64,000 nucleotides of DNA from Pholiota molesta (Eukaryota; Basidiomycota; Agaricomycetes; Agaricales; Strophariaceae): contig JACGCK010000231.1 of the NCBI GenBank assembly GCA_014925825.1, positions 1-64,000 of the forward strand, read 5' to 3'. Below the pieces are notes generated by a model. The model was not told where the DNA came from, made no database searches, and saw nothing but the letters and a program-made list of their open reading frames with translations. This document shows positions 11,041 through 23,251 of this stretch, piece by piece. Made by a program: the position numbers and the translations under genes. Each line of letters starts with the position of its first letter. The stretch's first letter is position 1.

Positions 11041-12134
11041 AGTGGTATAAACATATTTCTATTGTTGAATTAGCGGATCCAGATTGGCATAATAATTCCA
11101 TTGGTGCAATGTATATGATTACCAAGTTGATTGTAAGAGTCAGAGGACAACTTTTACATATCATGATGTGTGATAGACGTAAGGGGAGATATTCCATGAA
11201 AGCTGCTAATGACCGATATGTAGCAGAGCTCGAGAGGCCTCTGCGCCAATCCATCATTGCTGGTTCACCGTCACGGGCGTCTCGCTTGCGCCTTGATGGA
11301 GTGTACGAATGTGTGCGTCCTACCCCAGAACGAACGAAACCAAATCATCACCGTCCTCCAACTCCAGAGCTCGAGCGGAGAGAGGATCGGCGGCGGACGA
11401 TGTGGAATCCTATATGCTGCGCGTCGTGCGTGAATACGCTCGCCTCGCCATAACGCTGCCAGCTCAGTACGAGCAAATCGTCCAGACGTAGCCGTCTATG
11501 CGATCTTCTCTTGCAGGTTTGAGTTCGGAGACTACGAGGCTGGTTTTGGACCCAATACCGCACGTCCTCAATGTGTACGAGAACAACCACCTTCCAATGC
11601 ACATATTGTGCACTGCGACTGTGTCATGTATATTACCATCAAGGGACTGATGAACCCAGGGAGGATGATACCAATAGAGAATCGAGGGAACCAAAAGTGT
11701 CATGAGCGAGGGTAAGCCCGGAAGGTAGCGATAGCAATGTTGACGATCCTTGTGGTGTAGTCAATAGGACGTGGTAGTATTGGGAATAGACGCACTCTAG
11801 TTCTATTCTCCCGTCGAATCAACAAATGAGTAGAGATAGATGCAGCGTACTTGGCTTACGCCAGCAAAATATACGAAGCTCTACATCTTGCTTCTTGCAG
11901 AGAACGGGGCATTGTAAGAAGACGGGCAGTGGGGTACCAAGGAATTGGGACAATTTCACGTGCCTGTTCTGATTTGGCCAAGATTTAGCTTCTTCTCATC
12001 CAGACTTCGAATGAGTTGCGCGTAAACAGCCCTCTTGGTGTACACAATTGCTGCATCCAACACATCAATCATAATTGAGGATAGCACTTATGACATACAC
12101 CGAAGTTGAAGACATGAAATGATCGGGAGAACGA
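11041..12134. other. Gene-poor stretch
   Basis: No recognisable gene. A frame near 11360-11490 and one on the other strand at 11348-11602 are open, but neither shows a domain. One AGAGAGGATC box, like those of the 25-55 kb modules, occurs near 11391 without a partner nearby. Confidence 0.35.
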
Positions 12135-13860
12135 CATGGCACGACATACTTAAGTTCTATATGATTTTGGTATGTTGGTAAACAGGGGAAATTTCGAACG
12201 AATTCAGCAATGACGCATGTTGAACGTTCTCGATGGGACTGTGATCTAATCAGCATATCGTAGTGAGACACATCGAACCCTACCCGCAATACCTTGTAGA
12301 TAGAGACAGACGGGCAAAACGATGCAGACACAAAAAAGAAAACTGGAACCCAATGACGTCGACACGGAAAGCTTCAACACGAGGGAGAGAGAAGCGCTGG
12401 AAATATACACGATCGACATTCGGCCCCGCGACGCTGCTGGCCAAAAGGCCAGATCGCGCATCGTAACTGCACAGCACATACACATACGCAGATGCATAAC
12501 GTGCTTGGCACCAGAGCCAAAAATCAGGATAACCGCAGCGCCCCTCTGCCTGAGCGCATTAGTGACGACCGCAGAGTAAGCAGCGGAAAAAAGGCAGGAA
12601 AATTGGATAGTTTGAGAAAATCGGCCTTATTACCGCGCTGGAATCCGCGCGATAGGGTCAGATCTTGCCAGTTTTGGCCACTCCAAAAAATGTGGTTGAG
12701 CGATATATGCCAGACACGTGGATTTTCAGTACCGTTCCGTCCTTGGGGTACGACTTGGGAAGTGGTGTGGGCGAGTGTGTTAATGGGGCAAGGGAGGGGT
12801 GCAACAGGTGAACGAACAAGGTACTCAGCTGATCGATTAAGATTCAAATCGCCATATCGCGGTCCACGAAAGGGGATGTTTTTACGAGAGCTTATACTGA
12901 TAAGGCCGGAGAACGGGGCGCTACAGCCTAAGATGGATGGATGAGCGACTTATGTAGGTATCTAAATTGCAGTGGCTCACCTCAGCGGGGTGAATAATCA
13001 TTTGGAAGTTGAATCGTCGTGTTGGAAGAAAAGAATTCTTCTTCACGTCAGTGCGTGACGCGCTTGAAGTGGACGCGGACGAACACTTGGGCAAGGTTAA
13101 GCAACACAACGGAGTACGATGGGATGAGCGGGACGTACCACGTAGCTCGCCCGAATGCCTGCGCATGATTTCATCTCCCACCCGACACATTGTAAGGTGT
13201 GGTATTGGTCGCGACGAGTTTCTCGCTCGCCCTCCGACTGCTATCGGGAGCAGCCGAGGAGGCTCGGGGAAGACGCATGGACGCGAATGTGGAGAGGCTG
13301 GTGAGAGCTGGCATCGCTTGTATGCCGTCAATTTAGAGTGACTGTCGTACAAGGCGTCGTGGGCTTGAATAAACATCGGCTGAACGATGCGCGGGGAATA
13401 GCGGTGCATCACGATGTCCGTCGATTGTCGTGCTAAGCTACTAATACCGGTTGGCATTGCTTGCTATATCGTATAGTCGAGGGAATGGGCCCGCAGGGCA
13501 ACGTGCACTCAGGTGACGCAGCAGAGGTGGATCGGCAGCACGGGATAACGAGGGTGGTGGATGAGCTGACTCCTGAGTGCGATGGACAGCCGAGTCATGG
13601 CCCAGCGGTGTGAGGGGAGGAAGGCAGACAGGTGGGTTTCCTCCATGCGGGCTGTCCAGGGTAAGAATACGATAGGCGCTGGCAAGTTGCAAGGTGAAGA
13701 GGTCCACTCACAACGAGCTCCTGCACGCGAACCTCTCCTTCTGAATCCCCTTCCTTCGTCTTCTCCTTACATGTTGTCGGTACTAGTATACGGTGAGTCA
13801 TCGGAGCTAAGTCCTATCCAGGCAATGCGGGAGAGATTCGACAGGAAAGTCTTCGTCGTT
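12135..13860 (-). repeat. Long dispersed repeat, copy B (right arm of the inverted pair)
   Basis: Reverse-complement match to 1-1965, about 0.23 kb shorter because copy A has extra sequence in its middle. Recognisable paired blocks include the start-like block of frame 393-1445 against 13457-12921 on the minus strand, and the AT-rich end near 1930-1965 against 12135-12175. The arms enclose about 10.2 kb with five gene loci. At its outer end the copy is followed within about 35 bp by the hAT-type MITE. Confidence 0.75.
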
Positions 13861-13901
13861 GTGGTTCGAAGTTCGAAGGGCGAGGAGTCAGAGGCCTCGC
13901 G

Positions 13902-14574
13902 TAGGGTTGGGTAAAAAACCTCCCGGAGGTAATTTACCAGGTAATTTACCTCGATTTTTTTCCTCACCGGGGGAGGGCGGTATTTTACCAGTAATTTACC
14001 GGTTATTTACTCGGTCACGTGACCGAAATCGCCCCCCGCGGCGCCACAGCCTGGCACTCGTCCGAAAGCATTTATCCTTCCACATTAGAGGTCAATTGAG
14101 ACCATAAAAATGGTTGGAATGTATTCAGTACCATCTAGGACAGCATGAAAAATTAAAATCAGAGCACCTTAGTCTAAGTAAGTACATTGAGAAAGCCTTA
14201 TCATTGATATCAACAAGATTGAACGTTGCGGTCATTTTGGACTTCATTGTTTAGTGGCTGCACATCGTAACTCGAGTGAAAATTCCAACTGATAAGCAAG
14301 TATTCTTCGGTGTGCAGTGTTCCAAGGCACAACAATTACTGTCGAGAGGTTGACCAGAGTTGACCAGCCAAGAATCTCATCTTTGTTGGGCTAGGGGACT
14401 ACGGGCCCCCGGGGCCCGGACACCGGATGCACGCCAGCCTATGTATCACGTGGTTAAGTGGTAAAAAACCTCCCAGACCTCTCCCAATGGGAGGTAATTT
14501 ACCTGGTAAATTACCGGTAAATTACCGGTAAAAAACGTTTTGGTAAAAAACCTAGGGTTTTTTACCCAACCCTA
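13902..14574. mobile_element. Non-autonomous hAT-type MITE, 673 bp
   Basis: Ends in a perfect 19 bp terminal inverted repeat, TAGGGTTGGGTAAAAAACC, and is flanked by the direct 8 bp duplication GCCTCGCG (13894-13901 and 14575-14582). An 8 bp duplication and TA(G)GG-like ends are hAT hallmarks. There is no coding frame, so the element needs a transposase supplied elsewhere. The subterminal regions are full of short palindromic motifs (GGTAATTTACC, TTACCGGTAA) on both sides, as expected for clustered transposase binding sites. The middle contains an exactly palindromic GGGGCCC-rich block near 14404. The clean duplication suggests a recent insertion. Confidence 0.85.
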
Positions 14575-14582
14575 GCCTCGCG

Positions 14583-14834
14583 CCCTGCGATACACACAGG
14601 ATCCACGCACGTGGTCGTGTCAATACCATGATGCAGCTCCCACAACTCAGCAAGATCGATAAGGAACTCTTTGGAGTCTCAGCGTCCCACCACCAACCTC
14701 GAAGCAGCATACAGCCTAGAAACTGACGAGAACACCCAGTATGTATCTCATTTTACTAGTTTCCGTCTTTAGTCCTCGCATTGAAATATGAGCTAAAACC
14801 TAGGTAACACAAGCATCAGCAAGTTCACGAAATG
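14583..14834 (+). other. Degenerate exon-like segment, one of three related copies
   Basis: The segment 14630-14760 resembles 27745-27870 and 34825-34930. All contain an ATCGATAAGG/C...AAC block, a CCACC-rich run and a GAGAAC..CAGTATGT-like end followed by AT-rich sequence, like an exon ending at a GTATGT donor. This copy is cut off by the Plavaka-type unit that begins at about 14835. Frame changes within it argue against function. Confidence 0.3.
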
Positions 14835-14939
14835 CTTGTCGGCTTTTTCCTGCTTTTTAGCTTGCTGCAAGCTAAAAAGCCAACAACCAAAAAAGCTAAA
14901 TACATATCTCCAAATCCTGTACGAAATTACACTATATGT

Positions 14940-17900
14940 CTAATCTGACAAGAATTCATGACAGTGGTGGTCTATGTATGGATTTACAAAGTAAATTTCG
15001 AACTCATCCAAAGCGTTAGTATGTGTAATATACTCAGGAATCATCCCGACTCCGTATTTAGGCAAGAGATGAGCACCTCGCGCAACACTTTTGAGTGGTA
15101 TAACTTGTACTGGATGGTATATCCGTGTCCCTTCTGGCTTTACGGACCACATGCCAGTATCAGGATCGCGTTCATCAGAAGCCGGTAGGTACCAGCTTAC
15201 AAGTGCACACGGGATGGTCTCACCAGCATCTTCATCAACAAATGAGAATAAGAGATGGATACGTGCAATATGCATCCCTAGCATCCCGGCCTGAGCCTCA
15301 TCGTGCACCACAAATACAGTATCGTGACGGGGGTGCCCGTACCATGAAGGGTTGCATTGGATACGCTGGCAATACATGCCACCTGCCCCACAAAGGTCAC
15401 TTGGCGCGTAAAAGCGGGCAATCGCGGAGTGAAAGACGAGGATCTTGCCAGTGAAGTGGACATGAACATCGACGTCATCGGGAACTTCGCGAGTTGGGTG
15501 TCATCTGGTGTATATGAATGTCTTGAGTGCTGATGGAAACTCTGGCTCTTTGATATATACCGCCAGTTTGTGAAGCCGATTTGGGTACCTGCGTTCTAGA
15601 TTTGAAACCGATAAGTCTGGGGTATAACTTTGAACATGCAATGATAAATATACAATACCTGGGGTTGCTGCTAGTGAAATGGAAGACAGCGTCGGTGGTC
15701 CGTCTTCTGGTCCAACATCATTCAAGCGCTCGTCAGAAACCCTGTCATTTACTTTGTGTTCGTCAAAGTCTCCGTCAATATCCATCGTATCATCGATATC
15801 CATTGTGTCATCCATGCTATCCAAGTCCGACCCTGAATCATCGGCCATACAGTCGGCGAAATAGGTGCTTGCTGTGGTACCAATAAGGAGTTGTTCTCGT
15901 AAAAATCGCCGGCGCAGAGCTGCAAGCTTTTCTAATCGAACAATTGTTCTCAGCATTTGGACTAGGGCTCTGAAGCGACTTGATCGACGCCAAGGTTCCT
16001 TGACTGCTTTGATATGTTTCGACTCTGTAATCGATGAGCATAGTCCATTGGGTGACCCAAACAGAGGAATGGAGGTGATATAATGGGGTAAGGCATGCTG
16101 ACGTGGCAACGATATGGATGTCCGGACACCCTCGTCAATAAATACTTGTCGAAGCATATGGAACCTGTCGAGAAGGCCTTGAGCAGTGCTCAAAGCAGTG
16201 CTACTGATGACGTTACGGCGGAAAATGTAGCAGAGTTCCATAAATGCCGCAATACACTGCACCATTTCTGGTGGTACATGTCCCGCGATGGCAGCAATAT
16301 AAACCTATAGATTATCTTGGTTGGTACGATAAACACAGTAAGAGTTAGAGAGTATTCAAATTTACCTTCATCAATGCCTTAGAATCATCACCCGTCCATT
16401 GTTCAAAATTTCGGCCTTCACTGAAACGTCGAAGACCTGCATATGCAGGAACAGCAGATATTCTAGTCCATATTTGCTCTGATAAGTCCGAAATTTCATA
16501 TGGTAATCAATGTTTACTTACCGTCGATCTATATCATGTATTCTTTCCAGCGCACGAGTTTCACCATAGCGGATGTGAAGAAACTCGTTCACCCAGGTGA
16601 CCAAATGATCCTTAAAGGTTCCTTTAATAAGTTGGTGAAGTGAATCAGGCGAAAGCAAAACATGGATATCCGCGCGTGGAAATCCATGTGTAAATGGCTA
16701 CAGATTCAAGTAGATTAGATACATCGAGACACGATGAAAACGAATTGGAACGAACGTACTACAACATCTGTCCGAATTCCATAATTCACCTAAGGTTCCC
16801 ACAGTAACCGGCTTATTAGCGGGTTAGATCAGTACACTACAAACCAACTAATAAGCAGCTAAAAGTCCGTTTTCCCCTACCCGTGAAGAATTCCTTCGTT
16901 AATTCTTCGACTTAGCTGCAAGACACCCTCGTCGGCCATTCCCACTCCTCCGGCTATGTGCCAACATGCCTTTTTAGGCTCCCGGTGTCATTGCGGCATG
17001 GGCGCATTGCCTATTTAGGCTGCGCGCACCGCCGCCTGATGCCTCCCGCCCTCCTGGATGATAGGATAGAGAATGGGCCCTAGCTCAGTCAGATCACCTC
17101 CATTCCTTTCGATTTTTGGCACATAGATAGATATATTATATATGAGCGTGTATATAGTATTTTAAATGGTATATATTAGGATTTAACTGCCAAAAAAGCG
17201 GCTTCTCATAATGGGGGAGGAGGAGCAGTGATAGGTATAGGTCTTAACACTTATGGGGCATGTTTATCAAGGGAGGACAATGTATATACTAATGCATACT
17301 CTTATATGAGTGATTATACAAAGCTATAGGCCTCCAGGTAGTGCTGGAAGTGACCTTATGAGGAGATCTATGGGGAAAGTGAAATAGGACATTGAAAAGA
17401 TACTTTGCAATGCCCTTCTTGCCTATATAATCGTTGTATAGTATGTAGGATAGCTATGTTATCTTGGATATATAGCTAGAGAGCCATAGATAGAGTATAT
17501 CACCGTCTATAAAGGCATCTAGCTGGGAACAAATGGGCATATATCTGAGTACCAAGGGGAGAGGGCAACCTAATCTCTTTTTATTATAGCTCTCCTAGAT
17601 GATATTTACCCGTTTCTTGCTCGATAATAGAGCTAGAAGGAGTGGAACATATAGATATGACCACCTAAGGGGCCTATGCATGCAGGTACATGTATCTATG
17701 GTCTAAAAAATTATTTCTGGAGTTATAGCAGCGCTACGTGGTACTATACGATACACAGATTGATTTTGGAACGTTTAATTGGTACCCTACAATGTTAAAT
17801 GGATGGTAAAGCAGTGAAGGATGTCTGGCACGCATAAATGAAGTATTCTGCCTATAACATAGCGGGGGAACCGTCTAAAATCACGATACTTCAGGGTATA

Positions 17901-20736
17901 ATAGCTCTCATCATTATCTACAAAACGAGGTATGCCGGAAGGAAATCGGGCCATGGGTTGAGGTGCTATAGTGAATTAAGCTGATAAGACATCTTTTTAG
18001 GAAGATCCAAATATAGGCGCATAACTGTGGCTCAAGTGGCCGTGATCTAATTCGATGTTCCAGCTATTAATTTCGCCATATCCTGCCAACCACTGCCCCG
18101 ATTTCCTTCCGGCGTATCTCATTTTGTAGGTAATGACTAGGGCTATTATGCCCTAAGGTATCGCAATTTTAGACCGTTCCCCCGTTATGCTATAGGCAGA
18201 ATACGTCATTTATGCGTGTCTGACATCCTTCACCACTTTACCATCCAATAAACATTGTAGAGTACCCATTAAACATTGAATAATCCATCTGTATATTGTA
18301 TAGTACCATGTAGAGCTGTTAAACCTCCAGAAATAATTTTTCAGACCATAGATACATGTACCTGCATGCATAGTCCCCTCAGGTACCCATATCTATATGT
18401 TCCACTTATTCCAGCTCAATTATCGAGCAAGGAATGCATAGTTATCATTTAGGAGAGCTATAATCCAAAGAGATTAGGTAGCTCTCCCTCCCTGGTACTT
18501 AGATATATGCCCATATGTGCCCAGGTAGATGCCTTTATAGAAGGTAATATAATCTATCTATGCCTCTCTAGCTATGTATTTAAGATAGAATAGGTATCCT
18601 ACAGACTGTGAAACAATTATATAGGCAGGAAGGGCATTACAACATATCTTTTCAATGTCCTATTTCACTTTCCCCATAGATCTCCTCATAAGGTCACTTC
18701 CAGCACTACCTGGAGGCCTATAGCTTTGTATAATCACTCATATAAGAGTATGCATTAGTATATACATTGTCCTCCCTTGATAAACATGCCCCATAAGTGT
18801 TAAGACCTATACCTATCACTGCTCCTCCTCCCCCATTATGAGAAGCCGCTTTTTTGGCAGTTAAATCCTAATATATACCATTTAAAATACTATATACACG
18901 CTCATATATAATATATCTATATATGTGCCAAAAATCGAAAGGAATGGAGGTGATCTGACTGAGCTAGGGCCCATTCTCTATCCTACCATCCGGGAGGGCG
19001 GGAGACATCGAGCAGCGGTGTGCGCAGTCTAAATAGGCAATGCGCCCATGCCGCGATGACGCCGGGAGCCTAAAATGGCATGTTGGCATGTAGCCGGAGG
19101 TGTGGGAATGGTCGACGAGCGTGTCTTGCAGCTAAGTCCAATAATTAACGACAGGACTCTCGACGGGTAAGGGAAAATGGACTTTAGCTGCTTATTAGCA
19201 GGTTTGTAGAGTACTGATCTAACCCGCTAATAAGCCGGCTACTGTGGGAACCTTAGGTGCATAATTATCCCAAACTGTACCTGGGTCAAAACACTGGATA
19301 ATTATATCAGTTCGCTCATGTCTACGTCGCCGTGTTTTCTTATAATCTCCATCCAGATTATCTGGCCTTGCCTCACATCTAAATTGTGGCCATGAGCGAG
19401 CAGATTGAATATGAAAGAGAACTGTACTTACTTCGGACACCATCCCTGAACAATCCCAGCAAGCCAGACCTGCTCAGGATAATCAGCAATATAGGGTCCT
19501 AGACTATATATAGCCCTACGAAAGTGTCCGTCTGGGCAACGAACAATATCTGGGACCGTCATTCCCTCTCGAAGTGGTGCGAAAATTCGGGCCAGGCATG
19601 CGTGGTATAGTTGTCGGGTAAAGCGCTGAAATTCAGGTCGCTTTGCTTCACGTTTGTTTGCTAAAAGTAAAAGAAGTCATAAATATTAGTAGTTTAGAGC
19701 CCAATGACAGCGTACTCACTCTTCGGAATTGGAAGAAAGGCTACTGGAAGTACCGAATTTCCATGCCCGCGACGAGCAGTATTTGTCAGATTTCCAGGTG
19801 ATTGGTATACAGGGTGGTACTCTTGATGTCCTGTCGCGACTGAAACAGTTGTTTTATCACTTCCAGATATCACAGGAACTAGCATTGATCCATGGGTACG
19901 TGGGTCTTGAGCAACAGTATCCTAAATCAAATTATAGTTGGTCCATTTATCAGAAAACTTGAAATTGATGTCAAATAACATACCGCTTCGTTCCATGCCC
20001 ATTCAGCCGACATTAAATTGGACCAAACACAGTCGCCTTGGTGGTCAAATTGACGATATGGCTTATAGTCGAACTGATTGGCAAAATCTGTTGTGGCGAG
20101 TTGGTTCTGCAAAAGTTTGCGAGAGTCCCGTGTGCAGAGTTCATATGTTTGAGTCATCCACTTGGGGGAGTTGTCGTCGACTGGCCCTGAGTACTTGAAC
20201 TCTATCGTGGTAAACGGTGCGGCTCCTTCTTGGATAGAGTCAATTGTGTCATACATGTCATCAGGCGATGACCACGGTAGAGGTGAATTGTTGCCAGCTT
20301 TCAACTTTGCTGCAAGCCATAGGTCCAATCCCTTATTAATCTTACGTGCTGATGACTGCAGCTCTATGAAATGGTAGTGAGCCCAGTCGAATGCGAGTCG
20401 GTCTTCAAATGGATGCCAGGAATTAATCTCTGTTGCATCGGGCCCCGGGGGCACTATACGGTGGTGGTTGACTGAATTGGGGCAGAAAATTGCCGTTAAC
20501 ATCACAGGGCAAAGCTATACAGAGAGTTAGCATAGAGCCAAATAATTTGAGGCATAACCGTGCATACCGTTAAGCTTGGGGTGGTATTTGGTCGTGAATT
20601 CAAGTCTTGGGTCTGGTTCTGAGTCGGGGGAAAGTGGGCGATGATGGGCATTTTGGTGCTGGGTGCGGCCGCCTTGGCTTTTGAAAGTTCGGTTACAGCC
20701 TAGATGGCTACAAGGGAAATCAGAGGGCAGAGGCAT
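14940..20736 (-). pseudogene. Plavaka-type transposase, disrupted
   Basis: The exon chain is 20736-20578, 20514-19984, 19921-19720, 19660-19442, 19378 to 19260, (insertion), 16786-16760, 16697-16522, 16462-16366, 16304-15659 and 15595-14940. It opens with a C2H2 zinc finger (CSHLGCNRTFKSQGGRTQH). Next come the conserved WHPFEDRLAFDWAHYHF, SGSDKTTVSVATGHQEYHP and RCPDGHFRR segments, and the core DIHVLLSPDSLHQLIKGTFK. Near the C-terminus are SLPRQHALPHY and LFGSPNGLCSSITESKHIK, all hallmarks of Plavaka proteins. Three lesions are visible: a palindromic element inserted between codons of WDNY|GIR, an in-frame TGA at 15503-15501 just before HPTREV, and a one-base gain in the C/G run near 20440-20452. 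A Met/Asp-rich acidic repeat (DDTMDID twice) precedes the C-terminal domain. The transposase is almost surely inactive. Confidence 0.85.
16787..19259. mobile_element. Nested palindromic (foldback) element, 2473 bp
   Basis: Starts CACCTAAGGTTCCCACAG and ends with its reverse complement. It is flanked by a perfect 7 bp direct duplication, CATAATT (16780-16786 and 19260-19266). Each half, about 1.15 kb, is a near-perfect inverted copy of the other; the asymmetric centre is about 17950-18100. No open frame of note exists on either strand, so it is non-autonomous. It sits inside the transposase coding sequence in an exon. Excising it with one copy of the duplication restores the flanking reading frame, which confirms the duplication. 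CAC-type ends recall CACTA elements, but those make 3 bp duplications, so the superfamily is left open. Confidence 0.85.
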
Positions 20737-20941
20737 TGGGATACAAGAGTCCAATGAGGGGGCAAAAGGAGGAATAATATTGCCAAGTTCGACATGAGCA
20801 AACACCGCAAGCTACGAACGTAAAAATCATGGCTTTTCCACGCCTGACAGCTTGTGTCTTCCCCAATAAATTACAGACACGTCAACTTCTGCCTCGACTC
20901 TCTAGCAGCTCATTCTTCCTAGCCCTATTCATCTGTATTCC
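20737..20941. promoter_or_regulatory. Bidirectional promoter of the transposase/DUF6532 pair
   Basis: The two start codons are 20736 (minus) and 20942 (plus), so at most 205 bp separate divergent genes. The spacer is pyrimidine-rich on the plus strand just before the DUF6532 start (CTTCTGCCTCGACTCTC), a common feature of fungal core promoters. No clear TATA box. Confidence 0.5.
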
Positions 20942-23251
20942 ATGGCACGCCCTAAAAGCAACCCTTCTCGTGGTAAACCTGCACAACAGCCCTCAGATGA
21001 TGTTCATACATCGAAGACGGCAACCAAAAACGTACCGAATGCAAAACGCACCCTCGATACTGTCTCTGATGCCCCCGCCGGAGAGTCTGAGCAAGCACCA
21101 CATCCTAAAAAGCCACGGACTCGGAAAGTAGTCGAAGAGACATTGGCAGCACCGGCAAGTCCAGTCCAGCATCCCGCAAGGCCCGCAGCGGCACGGCGCT
21201 CCACTCGCACCACTACCAACACCAAGGCCCCAGCTGTGGGTCAGAAGAGAAAGCGATGCACCAAGGCAGAGATGGCTGCTGACAAGGTGGCTGCTGAGAC
21301 AGAGAAAACTCGACTTGAGGAACTCGCAATCGAAAACCAGAAGAAAATCACACAGATGGACCTTGACGAAGACATCAATAAGATGGAGATGGAAGCGAAG
21401 ACAATACGCAAGTTCTCTGACCTCAACCAACTCACGGAGTCGAGCGAGGAAGAGTTCGTCGGGTTGAATGATGTGTTGGACTCCAGTTCGGTCACATCGA
21501 GTTCAGAAGATGCGCCTGAGGATGATTTTTTAGCTTTAAAGGTTAGCGTTCTCTGTTTGACAACATTTACTCCAAGACTAACCTTCGTTTGATTCCAGAG
21601 AAGTAATCAAGCATTGCAAAAAGAGCTCAACGCACTCAAGGCGCAAGGAGGTAGTGGCGGGAAGAAGAATGTGGGTGGGAAGAAGTAAGTTTCCTCTCGG
21701 AATATATGTGGACCGACCGCATGGCTGATTAGATGATGTTCGGATAATGTAGATCAAAGCGTGTCACTTTTGCCGCTGCATCTGGGCTACGTTCTGATTG
21801 GAATTCTCAGTCCCGCGCTGTTAAAGTGGCTCCGAAAAAGCGTTCTCATGTCGAGATTCTCTCCGGTGGACTCGAGGATTCAGACATCGATGACACAAAT
21901 ACCTTTGCGAAGGACGCTGCACACTCGCGCAAAACAGTGACAGAAGAGGAATTAGCAAAGGCTAGTAAGAATGCAATTCGGGATCCCTCACGAAAAAATG
22001 AAGTACGTGTTTGGTTATGTTCTAATCTAAGAAATTAGCTCATCGTTATGGAACAAAGCTTGTGGCTATTGTTTCAAACAAGTCTGACTCAGAAGACGAC
22101 TTCTCTCCTCCAGCCACACGTTCTCTGCCACCAAAACCATCTGCAAAGAAGGTTACCATAAAGAAAACACGCGTAGCAACGGTAAAAATCAAGAGCGAGC
22201 AAAAAGAATCACTTCCAGGACCCAATGAGGAAGTTGTTCACAGACCAACGCGCCGTTTCACTGCCAGCAGCATTCGGACAGATGATCTGCCTGATTTTAT
22301 GAAGCCGCTATGGCGTAAAGCATTTCTTCCAACACTTTACGATAAATTCTTTGCATCCAACGAACCATTCCTCCAATTTTTCAAAGGTAGTAACGCCTTT
22401 ATTGCATTGTTGCAGGATATTGTGGATGAAGTTTTTCCTACAACGAGCTACAAAGTAAATATGACCGACGCAGTTTATCAGCTGGTAAGTCTGAAGATGC
22501 TTAATTTGATGTACTCTTGACTGACTGCACATGAACTTCCATCTAGGCATATAAACGCGTCAATGAGAGGCGATCTATCATAGGCTCGAGTGCCGTCGAA
22601 GTCGTGAAACAACATGTCAATAGTCTCGGCGGAGAAAAGGAAGCACGAGAATGGACTCGCTGGGCCATGCGTAGTGATGGACCGCTATTCTTCAAGACAC
22701 CATCCCCTTTCAACTCTCCGACTGATCGCAACGATCCTGCATACACAGTAAGTCAAAGTTCATCATGTGCTCTCTATTCAATTTTGAAACTAAAGTGGTT
22801 CTGTAGCATCCAGAAGGTCGCCTTCTTTCTCAGTTCATCCTCAACCTTGCAGCACCTTCTCTCCGTCTTAAACAGGGCTCGATCTCTGAAAATGGGTATC
22901 CGAGGGGTCTTTTTGCTTTGATCATGGCTGCGGTACGTTTTCCTATCACATATCGATGAAATCTGGCTGAAATGCTGCGCCTAGCTCGAACGTGCAGTAC
23001 AATCTCTCTTGAAGCCTTTAGATGGGATCAAAGAGTTTTCGAACGAATATTGGGGCTCGAAGGTCAACGTCTACCATTCCAGCCTTCGCACCATCGAAGA
23101 AGCTCGTTGGAAGGAGATATTTGACGAGTGTGGCCTAGGGGTGGCTGGGGAGAATGCTGAGGACGAGAATAATCAGGCTGATCTGTCATTGCTCGACAAC
23201 ACTCGCGCGTTTCTGTTCGATTTCGCGAGTCCTGCAAAGCATCGCACCTGA
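20942..23251 (+). CDS. DUF6532-type protein, partner of the Plavaka-type transposase
   Basis: Seven exons (20942-21541, 21599-21684, 21753-22002, 22059-22484, 22547-22747, 22807-22932, 22985-23251) with 52-68 nt introns, all GT...AG and in phase, give 651 residues. The N-terminal third is basic and disordered (MARPKSNPSRGKPAQ, KRTLDTVSDAP, a KPRTRK motif that could be a nuclear signal), with an acidic Ser/Glu stretch (LTESSEEEF) and a short predicted coiled coil. The C-terminal half fits DUF6532: DFMKPLWRKAFLPTLYDKFF, then AYKRVNERRSIIGSSAVEVV, GYPRGLFALIMAALERAV and VNVYHSSLRTIEEARWKEIF. Function is unknown; in agaricomycetes such proteins are numerous and often lie beside transposons. Unlike its neighbour, it shows no stop, frameshift or insertion, so it may still be expressed. 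Confidence 0.82.
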
